Shown in pieces: positions 42,608 through 51,600 of a stretch of DNA of 64,000 nt. How positions within the stretch are numbered: position 1 is the first letter of the stretch; every line of letters starts with the position of its first letter. The position numbers and the translations under genes were made by a program. Source of the stretch: Gemmatimonadota bacterium. Its GTDB lineage: Bacteria > Gemmatimonadota > Gemmatimonadetes > Longimicrobiales > Gaopeijiaceae. Where the stretch lies: positions 61,196 to 125,195 of the forward strand of contig JAPOYJ010000020.1 of NCBI GenBank assembly GCA_026706635.1, read 5' to 3'. The notes under the pieces are model-generated. The model saw nothing but the letters and a program-made list of their open reading frames with translations. It had not been told where the DNA came from and ran no database searches.

Positions 42608-43267
42608 ATGATGAATATGCGCCGCTGGAAATCGGAGGTTCCGCCCGCCGGGGAGGGCCTCCCCGGACGTGCCGAGCCGCTCGTCGTCTCGCCCACCCAC
42701 TTTGTCAGCGGGAATCGGATCAGGCCGCCATTGCCCGACGGACTGCAACGCTCCTACTTCGCGATGGGGTGCTTCTGGGGGCCGGAGCGCCGCTACTGGG
42801 AGCTTGCAGGCGTGTACTCGACCGCCGTCGGCTACCAGGGGGGCACGACGCCGAACCCGACCTACGACGAGGTGTGCAGCGGCCAGACCGGCCACGCCGA
42901 GACCGTGCTCGTCCTCTACGACCCCGATCAAGTGCGCTACCGCACTCTGCTGGCCGCCTTCTGGGAGGGACACGACCCCACCCAGGGAATGCGCCAGGGC
43001 GCCGATGTGGGAACGCAGTACCGCTCGGCGATATACACCATGGGCGACTGCCAGCATCGACGCGCTCTCTCTTCCCGCGACCTGTACCAGGCGGAGCTGG
43101 AGCGCGCCGGGTTCGGCACCATCACAACCGAGGTCGCCCCGGCCCCTGAGTTCTACTACGCCGAGGACTACCACCAGCAATACCTCGCCAAAAACCCGGG
43201 CGGGTACTGCGGACACGGGGGAATTGGCGTCGCCTGCCCGAGCGGGCTGGCCGTGGAGCCCGGCTAG
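42608..43267 (+). CDS. msrA: Peptide methionine sulfoxide reductase MsrA
   Basis: 219 residues. Reduces methionine-S-sulfoxide in proteins. Active-site Cys in [16 protein letters not shown], with [30 protein letters not shown] and resolving-cysteine region [12 protein letters not shown] near the end. It has an extra 50 residues at the N-terminus. A normal cysteine, not selenocysteine, is encoded. Adjacent to the OsmC-like selenoprotein, so both may serve oxidative-stress repair. Starts MMNM; any of three ATGs is possible. Confidence 0.92.
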   Translation: MMNMRRWKSEVPPAGEGLPGRAEPLVVSPTHFVSGNRIRPPLPDGLQRSYFAMGCFWGPERRYWELAGVYSTAVGYQGGTTPNPTYDEVCSGQTGHAETVLVLYDPDQVRYRTLLAAFWEGHDPTQGMRQGADVGTQYRSAIYTMGDCQHRRALSSRDLYQAELERAGFGTITTEVAPAPEFYYAEDYHQQYLAKNPGGYCGHGGIGVACPSGLAVEPG

Positions 43268-43270
43268 CGG

Positions 43271-43942
43271 GTGGCGCAGGAGCCCCGGTTGGAGGACGCG
43301 CGCGCCGAGACGGTCGCGCTGCTCAGCGACTGCTTCACTCGCGATGTCCTCTCGGTCGAAGACTTCGAGCGGCGGGTGGGACTGGCGCACGAGGCGGCCA
43401 CGATCGCCGAGCTGGGGCGGGCGATCGACGGCCTGGAGACCGGCGGCGCCCTGGCTCGGCGGGAGGGGAGCGCGGCCTCCGGGGTGCATGCGAAGGGGAG
43501 CGCGGCACCGGTCGAGGTCAGGGCGGCCGACCGGGCGGTCGCCGTCTTCGGCGAGGTGAAGCGCACCGGGGAGTGGGTGCCGGCGAGGACCAACACCCTC
43601 GTGTCGGTCATGGGGTCCATCGTCATCGACCTTCGTGAGGCCCGCCTTGGTCCGGGCCGCACCACCCTTTCGGTCGTTGCGGTGCTGGGTGCGGTCGAGC
43701 TCGTCGTGCCCCCGGGGATGCATGTCCACTCGGGGGGCTCCACCGTCCTGGGCACATTCGAGCAGAGCGTTCGGAGCTCTGTCCCAGCGGCGCCGGGCGA
43801 GCCATTCGTGCAGGTGGAGGGGTGCTCGATCCTCGGCGAGGTGTCGATCGAGACGAGAAGGCCCGGCGAGTCGAAACGCGAGGCAAAGAGGAGGAGGCGC
43901 TCGGAGAAGCGGGAACGCAAGCGACTGGCCAGGGGACGGTAG
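43271..43942 (+). CDS. DUF1707 and LiaF-like C-terminal domain protein
   Basis: 223 residues, GTG start three bases after the msrA stop. The N-terminal 55 residues (TVALLSDCFTRDVLSVEDFE, RRVGLAHEAATIAELG) resemble DUF1707, a short helical domain. The middle and C-terminus (VAVFGEVKRTGEW, GSIVIDLREARL, GAVELVVPPGMHV) resemble the cell-wall-stress LiaF-type beta domain. No membrane helix. The tail is highly basic (KREAKRRRRSEKRERKR). Function unknown. Confidence 0.65.
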   Translation: MAQEPRLEDARAETVALLSDCFTRDVLSVEDFERRVGLAHEAATIAELGRAIDGLETGGALARREGSAASGVHAKGSAAPVEVRAADRAVAVFGEVKRTGEWVPARTNTLVSVMGSIVIDLREARLGPGRTTLSVVAVLGAVELVVPPGMHVHSGGSTVLGTFEQSVRSSVPAAPGEPFVQVEGCSILGEVSIETRRPGESKREAKRRRRSEKRERKRLARGR

Positions 43943-44041
43943 GTGACGCCTGTTGTGGTGTAGATTTCCTGGCGTAGGAGTCCGCCACGGGCTCCTTAGC
44001 AGTCCGCTAGGGAGCGGAACCCCCGCCAGGGACGTGGGGTA

Positions 44042-44737
44042 GTGGGGTGCGCGGCGGAGCGTGCAGGAGTCACGACAAGATGCTCGAAGGGGCCGGGCGT
44101 GCAGAGATCCGAGCGATACAGGGTCGCGCTGGGAGCGGGACTGGCCATCTCGGCCGCGCTGCACGGCTTCGTGCTCGCCAGGATCGCCTTGGAGCCGCCG
44201 GAGTCAGCGGCCCTGGCGCCGTCGCCGAGCGCCTCCCCCGTGGAGCTGCCCGAGGAGACCATCGTGCTGCTGAGGATCGAGGAGCCCCCCGATCCCGAGG
44301 TGCCCCGCCCGGTCCTGCTCGCGGCGCGACCCTCCGATCTCCCGACCGCCTCGGGGGAGCTGCAGGAACCCAGAGAGGGAGAGGCGCCCGTCGCTCTGGC
44401 GGGCGAGTCGCCTAGCTCCTCGACAGAGGCATCGGATAGAGCGGGAGCGGGCGAACCGGAAGCCGCCTTCGCCATCCCGACTTCCAGGGCACAGCTCCCC
44501 GCGCTCGCCTCGATGAGGCCTGTCATGAGTGTGCACCCAGCAGCGGGAGCGGCAGTCCTGCAACCGCTCAGCGCCCTGGCACCCCGCCCGGAATTGGAGC
44601 GCGACGAAGGGGAGGGCGAGGAGAAGCGGAGCTGGTGGCGGCGGCTGGGCGCGAAGCTGGGGTTTGGCAAGGGTGCCACGGTGTGCGTGCCGCGCCCGGA
44701 GATCGCCGACCTGGACGACTCTTCGGCTGGCCTCTAG
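44042..44737 (+). CDS. TonB-N-terminus-like anchored proline-rich protein
   Basis: 231 residues. A single membrane segment (about 30-46, GLAISAALHGFVLARIAL) near the start is followed by a long Pro/Ala/Glu-rich region (ELPEETIVLLRIEEPPDPE) and a short basic stretch (SWWRRLGAKLGFGKG). Resembles the N-terminal part of TonB without the C-terminal receptor-binding domain. A GTG at 44099 is an alternative start closer to the helix. The stop TAG touches a repeat remnant (TAGCAGCCCGGGGT). Not assigned to a family. Confidence 0.5.
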   Translation: MGCAAERAGVTTRCSKGPGVQRSERYRVALGAGLAISAALHGFVLARIALEPPESAALAPSPSASPVELPEETIVLLRIEEPPDPEVPRPVLLAARPSDLPTASGELQEPREGEAPVALAGESPSSSTEASDRAGAGEPEAAFAIPTSRAQLPALASMRPVMSVHPAAGAAVLQPLSALAPRPELERDEGEGEEKRSWWRRLGAKLGFGKGATVCVPRPEIADLDDSSAGL

Positions 44738-45130
44738 CAGCCCGGGGTCACACTCACCTGCCGTCAGGCTGGCCCGCGCCTCTGTCCCTCCGGTCAGGCA
44801 GCGCCTCCCGACTCATGGACCAGCCATCCCTGACCCCGCTCAGACGGCACGGGCGGTAGGGCCGAGGCAACTGTAGAAGGTGCGGCAAGGCGGAGCACTC
44901 CAGCGCCGAAGCGGGGCATGACGGTTACCCACGGTGTGGCCCACCAAAATGTCAACTGCAAATGCCATTCTGACAACCATGGATTACTTTTGGCCCACCG
45001 TGCTGCTGCTAGCCGACGGCCTCCGGCCCTGCTCGCGCCGCAATGGCCGCCGCGCGACCCGGTGAGCGCCGTCACAGTTGCCCGTGATCGCCAGATTGCG
45101 CAAGTCGCTGGCGCGGCGTTACCGTTCGCC
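44738..45130 (+). other. Gene-free spacer with diverged repeat remains
   Basis: No gene supported. TAGCAGCCCGGGGTCACACT at the left is a repeat end. Around 44930-45000, CACGGTGTGGCCCACCAAAA and TTTTGGCCCACCGTG form an imperfect inverted pair around TGACAACCATGGATTACTTT, resembling a decayed palindrome unit with different arms. Confidence 0.45.
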
Positions 45131-45961
45131 ATGGCCGCTCAGCAACGCTCGGCTCTACGGACACTGCTCGTGCTGGGATCTGCCACGGCACTTTCCGGCT
45201 GCGACTTCGACTGCGCGTGCACGTCCGAATTGCGTTCCAGCGTCGTCGTGAGGGTGCGCGACGCCGCAACCGGTAGGCTGGCCGCTACCGGTGTGACGGG
45301 TGTATCCGAGCACGAGAGCGGAGCAGTCACCGAGTTCGCCGCCCATTCCGACCTGACTCTTCACGGCGAGTGGTTCAGTGAGCTTCCCGGAGAGCACACC
45401 ATTTCCTTATGGAAACCAGGCTACCTGCCGTATTTCGTTGATGCTCACGCCGAAGCTGGCAGATGCCATGTGAAGGCGGAGATGGTAGAGGCCGACATCG
45501 CTCGCGACCTTCAAGCGGCTCCCGAGTCCCCCATTTCCTTCATCGAGGGACCGGACAGCACCGTTGGTGTATGGAATTCTGCGAGTGCCGAAGTGCAGAT
45601 CTACCGTGACACGCTGGAGATCAAGGGCCTTGCGGAAACCCACGACTGCACGGAGCTCCGGGTAGTGCCGTTTCGGTCGGCCGCCCGACTCCATGTGCAG
45701 GTTGAGCCATCGGATGTCCCACTGGACGATTGTGTCGACTGGCGGCGGTTCGAGGCCAGGTTCCTCCTGCCATCTGGAGCAACCGACCTTCTGGTGACGA
45801 ACGCATACTACTTTCCTGCTGTACTCTTCAACGGGAAAGTGCGGCCAAGCTCCTGGCCGTCCGCGTGGGCGGTTGATCGCCTTAGCACTAGGAGCCGACC
45901 GGGGAAAGCCTCGGGTCTCTATGGGCCTGCCAACGGCCCGCACGATTCCCCCTTTGCGTGA
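45131..45961 (+). CDS. Lipoprotein with carboxypeptidase-regulatory-like domain
   Basis: 276 residues. Signal peptide ends in the lipobox LSGC (Cys at about 23) followed by another cysteine-rich segment (DFDCACTSEL). Residues about 30-110 (SVVVRVRDAATGRLAATGVT) look like a carboxypeptidase-regulatory-like beta domain. The rest has no recognised domain. Envelope protein of unknown role. Its end overlaps no other gene; the next start is 13 bases on. Confidence 0.6.
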   Translation: MAAQQRSALRTLLVLGSATALSGCDFDCACTSELRSSVVVRVRDAATGRLAATGVTGVSEHESGAVTEFAAHSDLTLHGEWFSELPGEHTISLWKPGYLPYFVDAHAEAGRCHVKAEMVEADIARDLQAAPESPISFIEGPDSTVGVWNSASAEVQIYRDTLEIKGLAETHDCTELRVVPFRSAARLHVQVEPSDVPLDDCVDWRRFEARFLLPSGATDLLVTNAYYFPAVLFNGKVRPSSWPSAWAVDRLSTRSRPGKASGLYGPANGPHDSPFA

Positions 45962-45974
45962 GCGACGGACCGAG

Positions 45975-47243
45975 ATGAGTAGGCTGACGAGGGCGAATAC
46001 GACAACAGCGCGACCGCGAAGATTCGCGCCGCTTCTTCCCCTCGCGCTCCTGCCGGCGTGCGGCGATGCCGGGGACGGATCGGCCGCCGGCACCGACGGA
46101 ACTCTGGACGGCCCGGACGTGATCGTGAACGCCGCGACCGAGGAGCTCTTCACCGTGGGATCCGTCACCGGAGACAGTTGGGACATCTTCGGCAACGTGG
46201 GGTCCGTCCACTTCGACGCCGAGTCCAACCTGCACATCCTCGACAACCAGAGCGATCGGATCTTCGTGGTCGGCCCGGACGGGTCGCTGCTCCGCACGGT
46301 CGGGGGGTCGGGCGAGGGGCCCGGCGAGTTCAGTGGCGTCACCAGGATCTTCGTGGCGCGCGATGGCTCGTACACGGTGTTCGGGAATGGAGACCGGCGC
46401 ATCGATCTCCTGGGACCCGGCGGCAGCTTCGTGCGGCGCATCAACCTCGACCCCGCAACGACAGGTATGATCCTGACGGAAGCGGTCTTCCCCGACGGAT
46501 CGCTCCTCATCTCCCAGATCGTGCGCTTCGATTGGAACAACATGGCCGCCGGGTTTGTGCTCCCCGAAGTGGAGAGCCGCCCCCTCTGGATTCTGCCCTT
46601 CCCGCTGGACGGAGAGCTGGACACGCTGTACCACGCCTGGGAGCTCCCCGAGACCGAGGTCGTGTCGGGAGAGTCTTCGCCGGGGGAGATCGTGCTCTAC
46701 GCTGGCCGCGCCTTCGAACCGCCTCTCGGCCTCGGCGTACTGACCGATGGCCGCGTGGCGCTGATCGACTCGACCGGGTACCGCGTCAAGCTGCTCGGTC
46801 GTGGCGGCGAGGTGACTGGCACGATCGAGCGCCCGATCACACCGCTTGCCGTGGACGAAGCGATCCGGGAGGCCGAGCGCGAGCGCTACCGGGAGCGGTA
46901 TCCGCAGGCGTCGTCGGACAGGCCAGTGGCCCAGAGGGGTGTGCGGCGGGAGGGCGCGGAGTCGCTAACGTTCGCGGACGAGGTGCCGGTGCTCACCGGG
47001 ATCAGGGTGGACTGGGAGGACCGCATCTGGGTGGAGCGCACAGGTCCGACGGGTGATGGAGACGACGGCCCCATCGACATTGTGACGCCCGCTGGGGACT
47101 ACATCGGCACTCTGCCGCCGGATGCGCTACGTACGCCGGATGCCTTCGGTCCCGGTGGGCTTATGGCCTATATCGAGAGGGACGACCTGGGCGTGGCGAC
47201 CGTCCGCGTGGTCAGGCTGATTGCGCTGGAACCGCGAGGGTAG
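45975..47243 (+). CDS. Six-bladed beta-propeller lipoprotein
   Basis: 422 residues from ATG 45975. Lipobox LLPAC at about 26-30, then blades with NLHILDNQSDRIFVVGPDGS, VGGSGEGPGEFSGVTRIFV and IDSTGYRVKLLGRGGEVTG. Same family as 1, 49558 and 62652. C-terminus IWVERTGPTGDGDDGPIDIV is also shared. Such proteins probably bind a peptide, sugar or metal at the envelope; the substrate is unknown. An upstream in-frame ATG at 45873 is unlikely because the lipobox would then be too deep. Confidence 0.78.
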   Translation: MSRLTRANTTTARPRRFAPLLPLALLPACGDAGDGSAAGTDGTLDGPDVIVNAATEELFTVGSVTGDSWDIFGNVGSVHFDAESNLHILDNQSDRIFVVGPDGSLLRTVGGSGEGPGEFSGVTRIFVARDGSYTVFGNGDRRIDLLGPGGSFVRRINLDPATTGMILTEAVFPDGSLLISQIVRFDWNNMAAGFVLPEVESRPLWILPFPLDGELDTLYHAWELPETEVVSGESSPGEIVLYAGRAFEPPLGLGVLTDGRVALIDSTGYRVKLLGRGGEVTGTIERPITPLAVDEAIREAERERYRERYPQASSDRPVAQRGVRREGAESLTFADEVPVLTGIRVDWEDRIWVERTGPTGDGDDGPIDIVTPAGDYIGTLPPDALRTPDAFGPGGLMAYIERDDLGVATVRVVRLIALEPRG

Positions 47244-47280
47244 AGCAATCCGCGAGGGCTAAGCTGCTCCCCAGCCCGAT

Positions 47281-47345
47281 CAGCCCGTGGACAGGCCCCC
47301 CGACAGCAGGAGTGGCGCTGCACCTCCGCTGGACCGCTTCCCGCC
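47281..47345 (+). repeat. Dispersed repeat, left arm fragment
   Basis: CAGCCCGTGGACAGGCCCCC then CACCTCCGCTGGACCGCTTC. Neither palindromes nor the right end are present. Lies about 40 bases before the blaI-type promoter. Confidence 0.78.
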
Positions 47346-47386
47346 ATCTCGCCCTACTTCCGCTGGACGGCTCGAAGTTCGGCCCC

Positions 47387-47435
47387 TTGACAGCCTGCGA
47401 CATGATGTCGTACGATACGATAGTGTGTCGTACCC
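47387..47435 (+). promoter_or_regulatory. Promoter with BlaI-type dyad operator
   Basis: TTGACA (47387-47392), 18-base spacer, TACGAT (47411-47416). GTCGTACGATACGATAG and TGTGTCGTAC overlap the -10 and give an imperfect dyad around GTACGA/TCGTAC. Placed 45 bases before the BlaI-like gene, it is the expected autoregulatory operator. Confidence 0.6.
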
Positions 47436-47460
47436 CCTGAGCCAGGGAGGCAACCGCCAG

Positions 47461-47829
47461 ATGACGGTACTGAAGCTTGCCAACGCAGAACTCGCGGTCA
47501 TGGACCGCCTCTGGGAGAAAGGGATTGCGACCGCCCGGCAGCTCCGGGAGCAGCTATACCCGGAGGCCACGAGACCGATGCACGGCACGATTCAGAGGCT
47601 GCTGCAGCGGCTGGAAGCCAAGGGCTTTGTCGAACGGGACAGCGACCGGGCCGCACACCTCTTTTCGCCGCGGATCAGCCGAGAGGCGTATGCCGCCGGT
47701 CGCCTGGAGTACCTGGCGGACCAGGTCACCGGCGGCTCGTTCGTGCCGATGATCACTCACCTGGTGGAGGAGCGGAAACTCTCCGATGCCGACATGGAAC
47801 GCCTGCGCCGCCTGCTGGAGGAGCGATGA
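47461..47829 (+). CDS. BlaI/MecI-family transcriptional repressor
   Basis: 122 residues. Winged-helix BlaI fold: KLANAELAVMDRLWEKGIAT, TIQRLLQRLEAKGFVERDSD and the C-terminal dimer helices. In the family it is cleaved or released when the partner M56 protease (next gene) senses a signal. Usually regulates a resistance or stress regulon; here no lactamase is nearby. ATGA overlap with the protease gene. Confidence 0.88.
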   Translation: MTVLKLANAELAVMDRLWEKGIATARQLREQLYPEATRPMHGTIQRLLQRLEAKGFVERDSDRAAHLFSPRISREAYAAGRLEYLADQVTGGSFVPMITHLVEERKLSDADMERLRRLLEER

Positions 47830-49280
47830 CGGATCTGGCCCTCCAGGTCGCAGCCAGCAAGCTTGCGCTCTCGGTTGTCCTCGGCGGCGTGGTCTGGGTC
47901 GCCACGAGGGGCGACCGACGGCCGCGCCTTTGCCACGCACTCTGTGTCGTGCTGCTCCTGGCCCTGCTCGTCCCGCCGGTGCTCGCCATCCCTCTGCTCC
48001 CCCCCGACTTCACAGTCGCAGTGCCGTTAGACCCGGTGCTCGCAGAAGCCACCTCCGCGATTGGCACCGATGCCCTCGCCGCTGTCGTTGGCGACGTCGA
48101 GAAAGCGTCGTGGCCCGTGCGGTACGGAAGGGCTGGGTTCGTCGCCCTCTGGCTTTTCGGCGCTACGGCAGTTCTGGGCTGGACGATCGTGCGGGCCCGA
48201 CGATTCCGCCGCTTCCTGCGGGGAGCCTCGCGCGAAGCCCCGGCCGCGTTGCAGCGTGAGGCGCGGGATGTCGCGGACATCCTTGGCCTCGCGACTGTGC
48301 CGGCTATCTACACGACTGACACGGTCGTTTCTCCGATGGTCTGCTGGAGCGGGGGTCCGGTGCGTGTATACATCCCGTCAGCCCTGCTCAGGGGTATGGA
48401 GCCAGCCCAGTCACGTTGGATTCTGGCACATGAACTGGCCCACGTCCGACGCCGCGATCACGTCGTCCGCTGGCTGGAGTGGCTCGCATGTACGGTGTTT
48501 TGGTGGAACCCCATTGCGTGGTGGACACGCCGTCGTCTCCGGTCCGCAGAGGAGATCTGCTGCGACGCCTTGGTCGTGCAGGCGTTCGACGCTGCCCCTC
48601 GCGCGTACGCCCGTGCGCTGATGCGGGCGATAGACCTTGTTCGCACCGGGCAAGCGCCTCGCTTTCCTACTTTCGCGAGCGCTGCCGACAGCGACCGGCG
48701 TATGCGCATACTCGAAAGAAGACTTCGAATGATCATGACGAACAGACCCAATACGACCCGCACGCGGGTGCTGCGCCCTGCAATGCGGAGCGGATTCGCG
48801 GCCGTCCTGGCCCTGGGTCTGGTGTACTGTGGTGAGCACCGCTCGCCGACCGCCCTCGAACTACGCGGCTCGGAGCTGCCGCTAGCGCTAGCCGACGAGG
48901 ACCTCGATCAGCTCGCCGACTACGTGACTAGGCCGCTCAACTCGCTTCTGTCGCCGGTTCAGCAAGACCGTAGATGGACGGGCCGCGTGCCCAGGGACGC
49001 CGACGACGTCTCGGTCGAAGCGCACGACCTTCGCACGACCTCGGAAGGGGAGTACATCGTACCGGAGTTGGGATTGATTCTTGTCGACTTCGATCAACGG
49101 GTACCATATCGGGAGCAGAAGGCGCTGTGGACCTCTATCGCCCAGCTGACCGCGAGCGATCAAAACGCGGAATTCCTGATTGCCCGCCAGATCGATGGCG
49201 GTGAATGGACCTTTCTGGACAAAGTCCCCGAAGCTTCAAGCTCGACGCTGCATCTCATTGCCCTGGGACGTTCGAACTGA
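47826..49280 (+). CDS. BlaR1-like M56 family peptidase
   Basis: 484 residues. Four membrane helices, and the zinc-protease motif HELAHVRRRDH with glutamate in EEICCDALVVQAF. Without the penicillin-binding sensor domain of BlaR1; instead a C-terminal region of about 150 residues beginning EHRSPTALELRGSELPLALA, probably extracytoplasmic and unique. Cleaves or inactivates the BlaI-like repressor in analogous systems. Coupled to it by ATGA. Confidence 0.82.
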   Translation: MTDLALQVAASKLALSVVLGGVVWVATRGDRRPRLCHALCVVLLLALLVPPVLAIPLLPPDFTVAVPLDPVLAEATSAIGTDALAAVVGDVEKASWPVRYGRAGFVALWLFGATAVLGWTIVRARRFRRFLRGASREAPAALQREARDVADILGLATVPAIYTTDTVVSPMVCWSGGPVRVYIPSALLRGMEPAQSRWILAHELAHVRRRDHVVRWLEWLACTVFWWNPIAWWTRRRLRSAEEICCDALVVQAFDAAPRAYARALMRAIDLVRTGQAPRFPTFASAADSDRRMRILERRLRMIMTNRPNTTRTRVLRPAMRSGFAAVLALGLVYCGEHRSPTALELRGSELPLALADEDLDQLADYVTRPLNSLLSPVQQDRRWTGRVPRDADDVSVEAHDLRTTSEGEYIVPELGLILVDFDQRVPYREQKALWTSIAQLTASDQNAEFLIARQIDGGEWTFLDKVPEASSSTLHLIALGRSN

Positions 49281-49338
49281 GGAAGCGAATCGACAATGTC
49301 TCGTCCCCCAAAGGATCAAGATGTTGAGACGTACTAGC

Positions 49339-49558
49339 CTAGCGGCCCGTGGACAAACTTCCCACGGCATTATAGCAGCGCTAGCAGCCCGTGGAAAAAA
49401 CCCTGACGGCATTCGAGGCGCGCTGCATCCGCGCTGGACCGCTTCGCTCTGCGTTGCTTCTTGCACGAATAGCGCTGCTATTCGCGCTGCGAAGCGCCTT
49501 GCCAGCCCGGCGCAGCGCCCCTCTCGGTGCTCGCCTGAGTTTATCCACGGACTGCTAG
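49339..49558 (+). repeat. Dispersed repeat, compound copy
   Basis: CTAGCGGCCCGTGGACAAAC, a second CTAGCAGCCCGTGGAAAAAA, GGCGCGCTGCATCCGCGCTG, hairpin CGAATAGC-GCT-GCTATTCG, CTCGGTGCTCGCCTGAGTTT and TCCACGGACTGCTAG. The hairpin stem differs from that at 39991 (CCAATAGC/GCTATTGG) by paired changes. The last G starts the next gene's GTG. Confidence 0.87.
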
Positions 49559-50733
49559 TGTCCTCGGCCCTCGCAGCCACCCTCGTGGCATGCGGCGACG
49601 CATATCGTGACGATAGTCTCCAGGGTGCCGACCGGTTCGTCGCCCTCGAGTTGGATTCCGTCTACGAGATCGGACTCGACGAGGACGTACACTACTTCGG
49701 CCGGATCTCGTCGATCGGTTTCGACGGCTCGGGTAGGCTCCACGTTCTGGACACCGAAGCGCACGAGGTGACATCGTGGGCTGCCGATGGCCGGATGATC
49801 CGGCGTTTCGGGTCTATGGGCGATGGTCCCGGCGAATTCCGGGCGCCGAGGGGGGCCTACGTGTTCCGGGACGGGACTGTCGCGGTTCATGACATAGGCC
49901 ATCGCGCCCTCGTGACCTTCGATTCCGCTGGCCAGCATGTGGAGAACTTCCGATGGGCGGGCGGCCTTGTCCCGGGCATCAGCGCGGTCGTCCTGACGGG
50001 GGTTCGGGTGGTCGGGCCCGACGATCCCTGGATCACGAGCGGCAACGCGCGTGACAACACGCGCCCGGTCTATCGGTTCTCGCTCGACGGTGATTCCGTG
50101 GCCTCCGAATTGCTCTTCGTTGCCTGGCGCTCCACCGAGCGCAGCATGAGCTTCGTCCCCTCCCTGCGGCACGCTGCCCTTCCCGACGGCCGGATCGTGG
50201 TTGCGGACTCGGCCGTCGGGTACCGAATCGACATCGTCTCCACGGAGGGGGCGATCGACGGTACCCTCAAACGGCCGGTCGAGCCGTGGCCGGTGACGGA
50301 AGAGGTCATGGTGGCCGAACGCGAGCGGCTAATCGCATCTCTTCCGGGCGAGAGAGGGCTGGCTCGCGCCCGCGAGGATCTTCAGGCGGCGATGGGGATC
50401 AGACTCAGAAACGAGATCGACGCCTCCCAGGTCCTGGAGAATTCCCGCGCCCTGATCGAGGAACGGCGCTTTGCCACTCAGGTTCCGGTGATCGACCGCC
50501 TGCGCGCGGACTGGGACGGCCGGATCTGGGTTGCCAGGAGCGACTCCATGGGAGGAGGGGGCGGACCGATAGACCTGCTCACGGCGGACGGCGGATACCT
50601 GGGCAGCTGGCATCCGGGAGACCTCGGACTTCCGGCGGCATTCGGCCCCGACGGTCTCATGGCCTACCGGCGAAGCGACGAGCTCGGAAGGCAGAACATC
50701 CTGGTCGTGCGATTGGATCGGGAGAAGCTGTAG
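49558..50733 (+). CDS. Six-bladed beta-propeller lipoprotein
   Basis: 391 residues from GTG 49558. Lipobox LVAC at about 9-12, then GFDGSGRLHVLDTEAHEV, GSMGDGPGEFRAPRGAYVF and WVARSDSMGGGGGPIDLL. Same family as the proteins at 1, 45975 and 62652. As drawn the signal peptide (MSSALAATLVAC) lacks basic residues; reading into the repeat would add FIHGLL and arginines, so a repeat-internal start is possible. Role unknown. Confidence 0.72.
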   Translation: MSSALAATLVACGDAYRDDSLQGADRFVALELDSVYEIGLDEDVHYFGRISSIGFDGSGRLHVLDTEAHEVTSWAADGRMIRRFGSMGDGPGEFRAPRGAYVFRDGTVAVHDIGHRALVTFDSAGQHVENFRWAGGLVPGISAVVLTGVRVVGPDDPWITSGNARDNTRPVYRFSLDGDSVASELLFVAWRSTERSMSFVPSLRHAALPDGRIVVADSAVGYRIDIVSTEGAIDGTLKRPVEPWPVTEEVMVAERERLIASLPGERGLARAREDLQAAMGIRLRNEIDASQVLENSRALIEERRFATQVPVIDRLRADWDGRIWVARSDSMGGGGGPIDLLTADGGYLGSWHPGDLGLPAAFGPDGLMAYRRSDELGRQNILVVRLDREKL

Positions 50734-50892
50734 ACCAAGACACGCCCCAACAGCAGGAAGCCCAGATGTGAACTACAGATGTCATATCGGATAGCCGAGC
50801 GCGGAGTCGGGCGGTATTGTTGACAACAGCTGGCAGCAGAGGGACGGGAGCCAGCCGGGCTGACCAATGAACGCCCCCTTGGAGCGCACGAC
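50734..50892 (+). other. Spacer before the GPP34 gene
   Basis: 159 bases without a repeat copy. Contains TATTGTTGACAACAGC, a near-palindrome with a -35-like TTGACA. Nothing else recognised. Confidence 0.35.
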
Positions 50893-51546
50893 ATGCTGAG
50901 ATTCGCCGAAGAGGTCATCCTCCTCCTCCTTGACGACGAGGAGGGCAAGCTCCTGCGAGTTCCCGACTGGTCGCTCCGCTACGCGCTCGCCGGAGGGGTC
51001 CTGATGGACCTGGCGCTCGAGGATTGCATCGACACCGACCTGGAGAGGCTGATCCTGGTCAACTCCGAGCCGCTAGGTGACGAAATCCTGGATCCGACGC
51101 TGGCCGCCGTAGCATCCGCCGACGAGACCCGCGACGCACGCTTCTGGGTCGAACGCGAGGCTGGCCGCGCCGACCGGATCCGCGAGGCCGCCATCGACGG
51201 CCTCGTCGCGCGCGGCATCCTGGAGCGCCGCGAAGGCCGCTTCCTGTGGGTGTTCCGCTCGCGCCGATACCCGCTCATCGACGGCAAGGCCGAACGCGAG
51301 GTCAAGCTGCGCATCATGGAGGTGCTCTTCGGCGACATGGTCCCCACCCCGCGCGACGTCGTGATCATCTGTCTCGCGGACGCCTGCGGGATCCTGGCCG
51401 CGCTGCTCTCGAAGCGCGAGCTGAGGCGCGCGATGCCGCGCATCGGACTCATCCGCAAGATGGACCTGATCGGCCGCGCGGTGACCTCGGCCATATGGGA
51501 CATCGAGATCTCGCTCGCCCGTGCGGTGCGGCCGCACATCGGGTAG
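50893..51546 (+). CDS. GPP34 (Golgi phosphoprotein 3-like) family protein
   Basis: 217 residues. Starts MLRFAEEVILLLLDDEEGKL and continues SLRYALAGGVLMDLALEDCI, LVARGILERREGRFLW and RDVVIICLADACGILAALLS, all typical of GPP34. The eukaryotic members bind phosphatidylinositol-4-phosphate and retain Golgi enzymes; the bacterial role is unknown but probably peripheral-membrane. Not obviously in an operon. Start ATG at 50893 is conserved. Confidence 0.78.
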   Translation: MLRFAEEVILLLLDDEEGKLLRVPDWSLRYALAGGVLMDLALEDCIDTDLERLILVNSEPLGDEILDPTLAAVASADETRDARFWVEREAGRADRIREAAIDGLVARGILERREGRFLWVFRSRRYPLIDGKAEREVKLRIMEVLFGDMVPTPRDVVIICLADACGILAALLSKRELRRAMPRIGLIRKMDLIGRAVTSAIWDIEISLARAVRPHIG

Positions 51547-51600
51547 AACACCGAGTTGGTGTTGACACTACTAGAGCCAGTGACAGGAAAGGGGGCGCGT

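Noticed and set aside
42608..43267. MsrA as a third selenoprotein
   Set aside because: The active-site codon in AMGCFWG is an ordinary cysteine codon.
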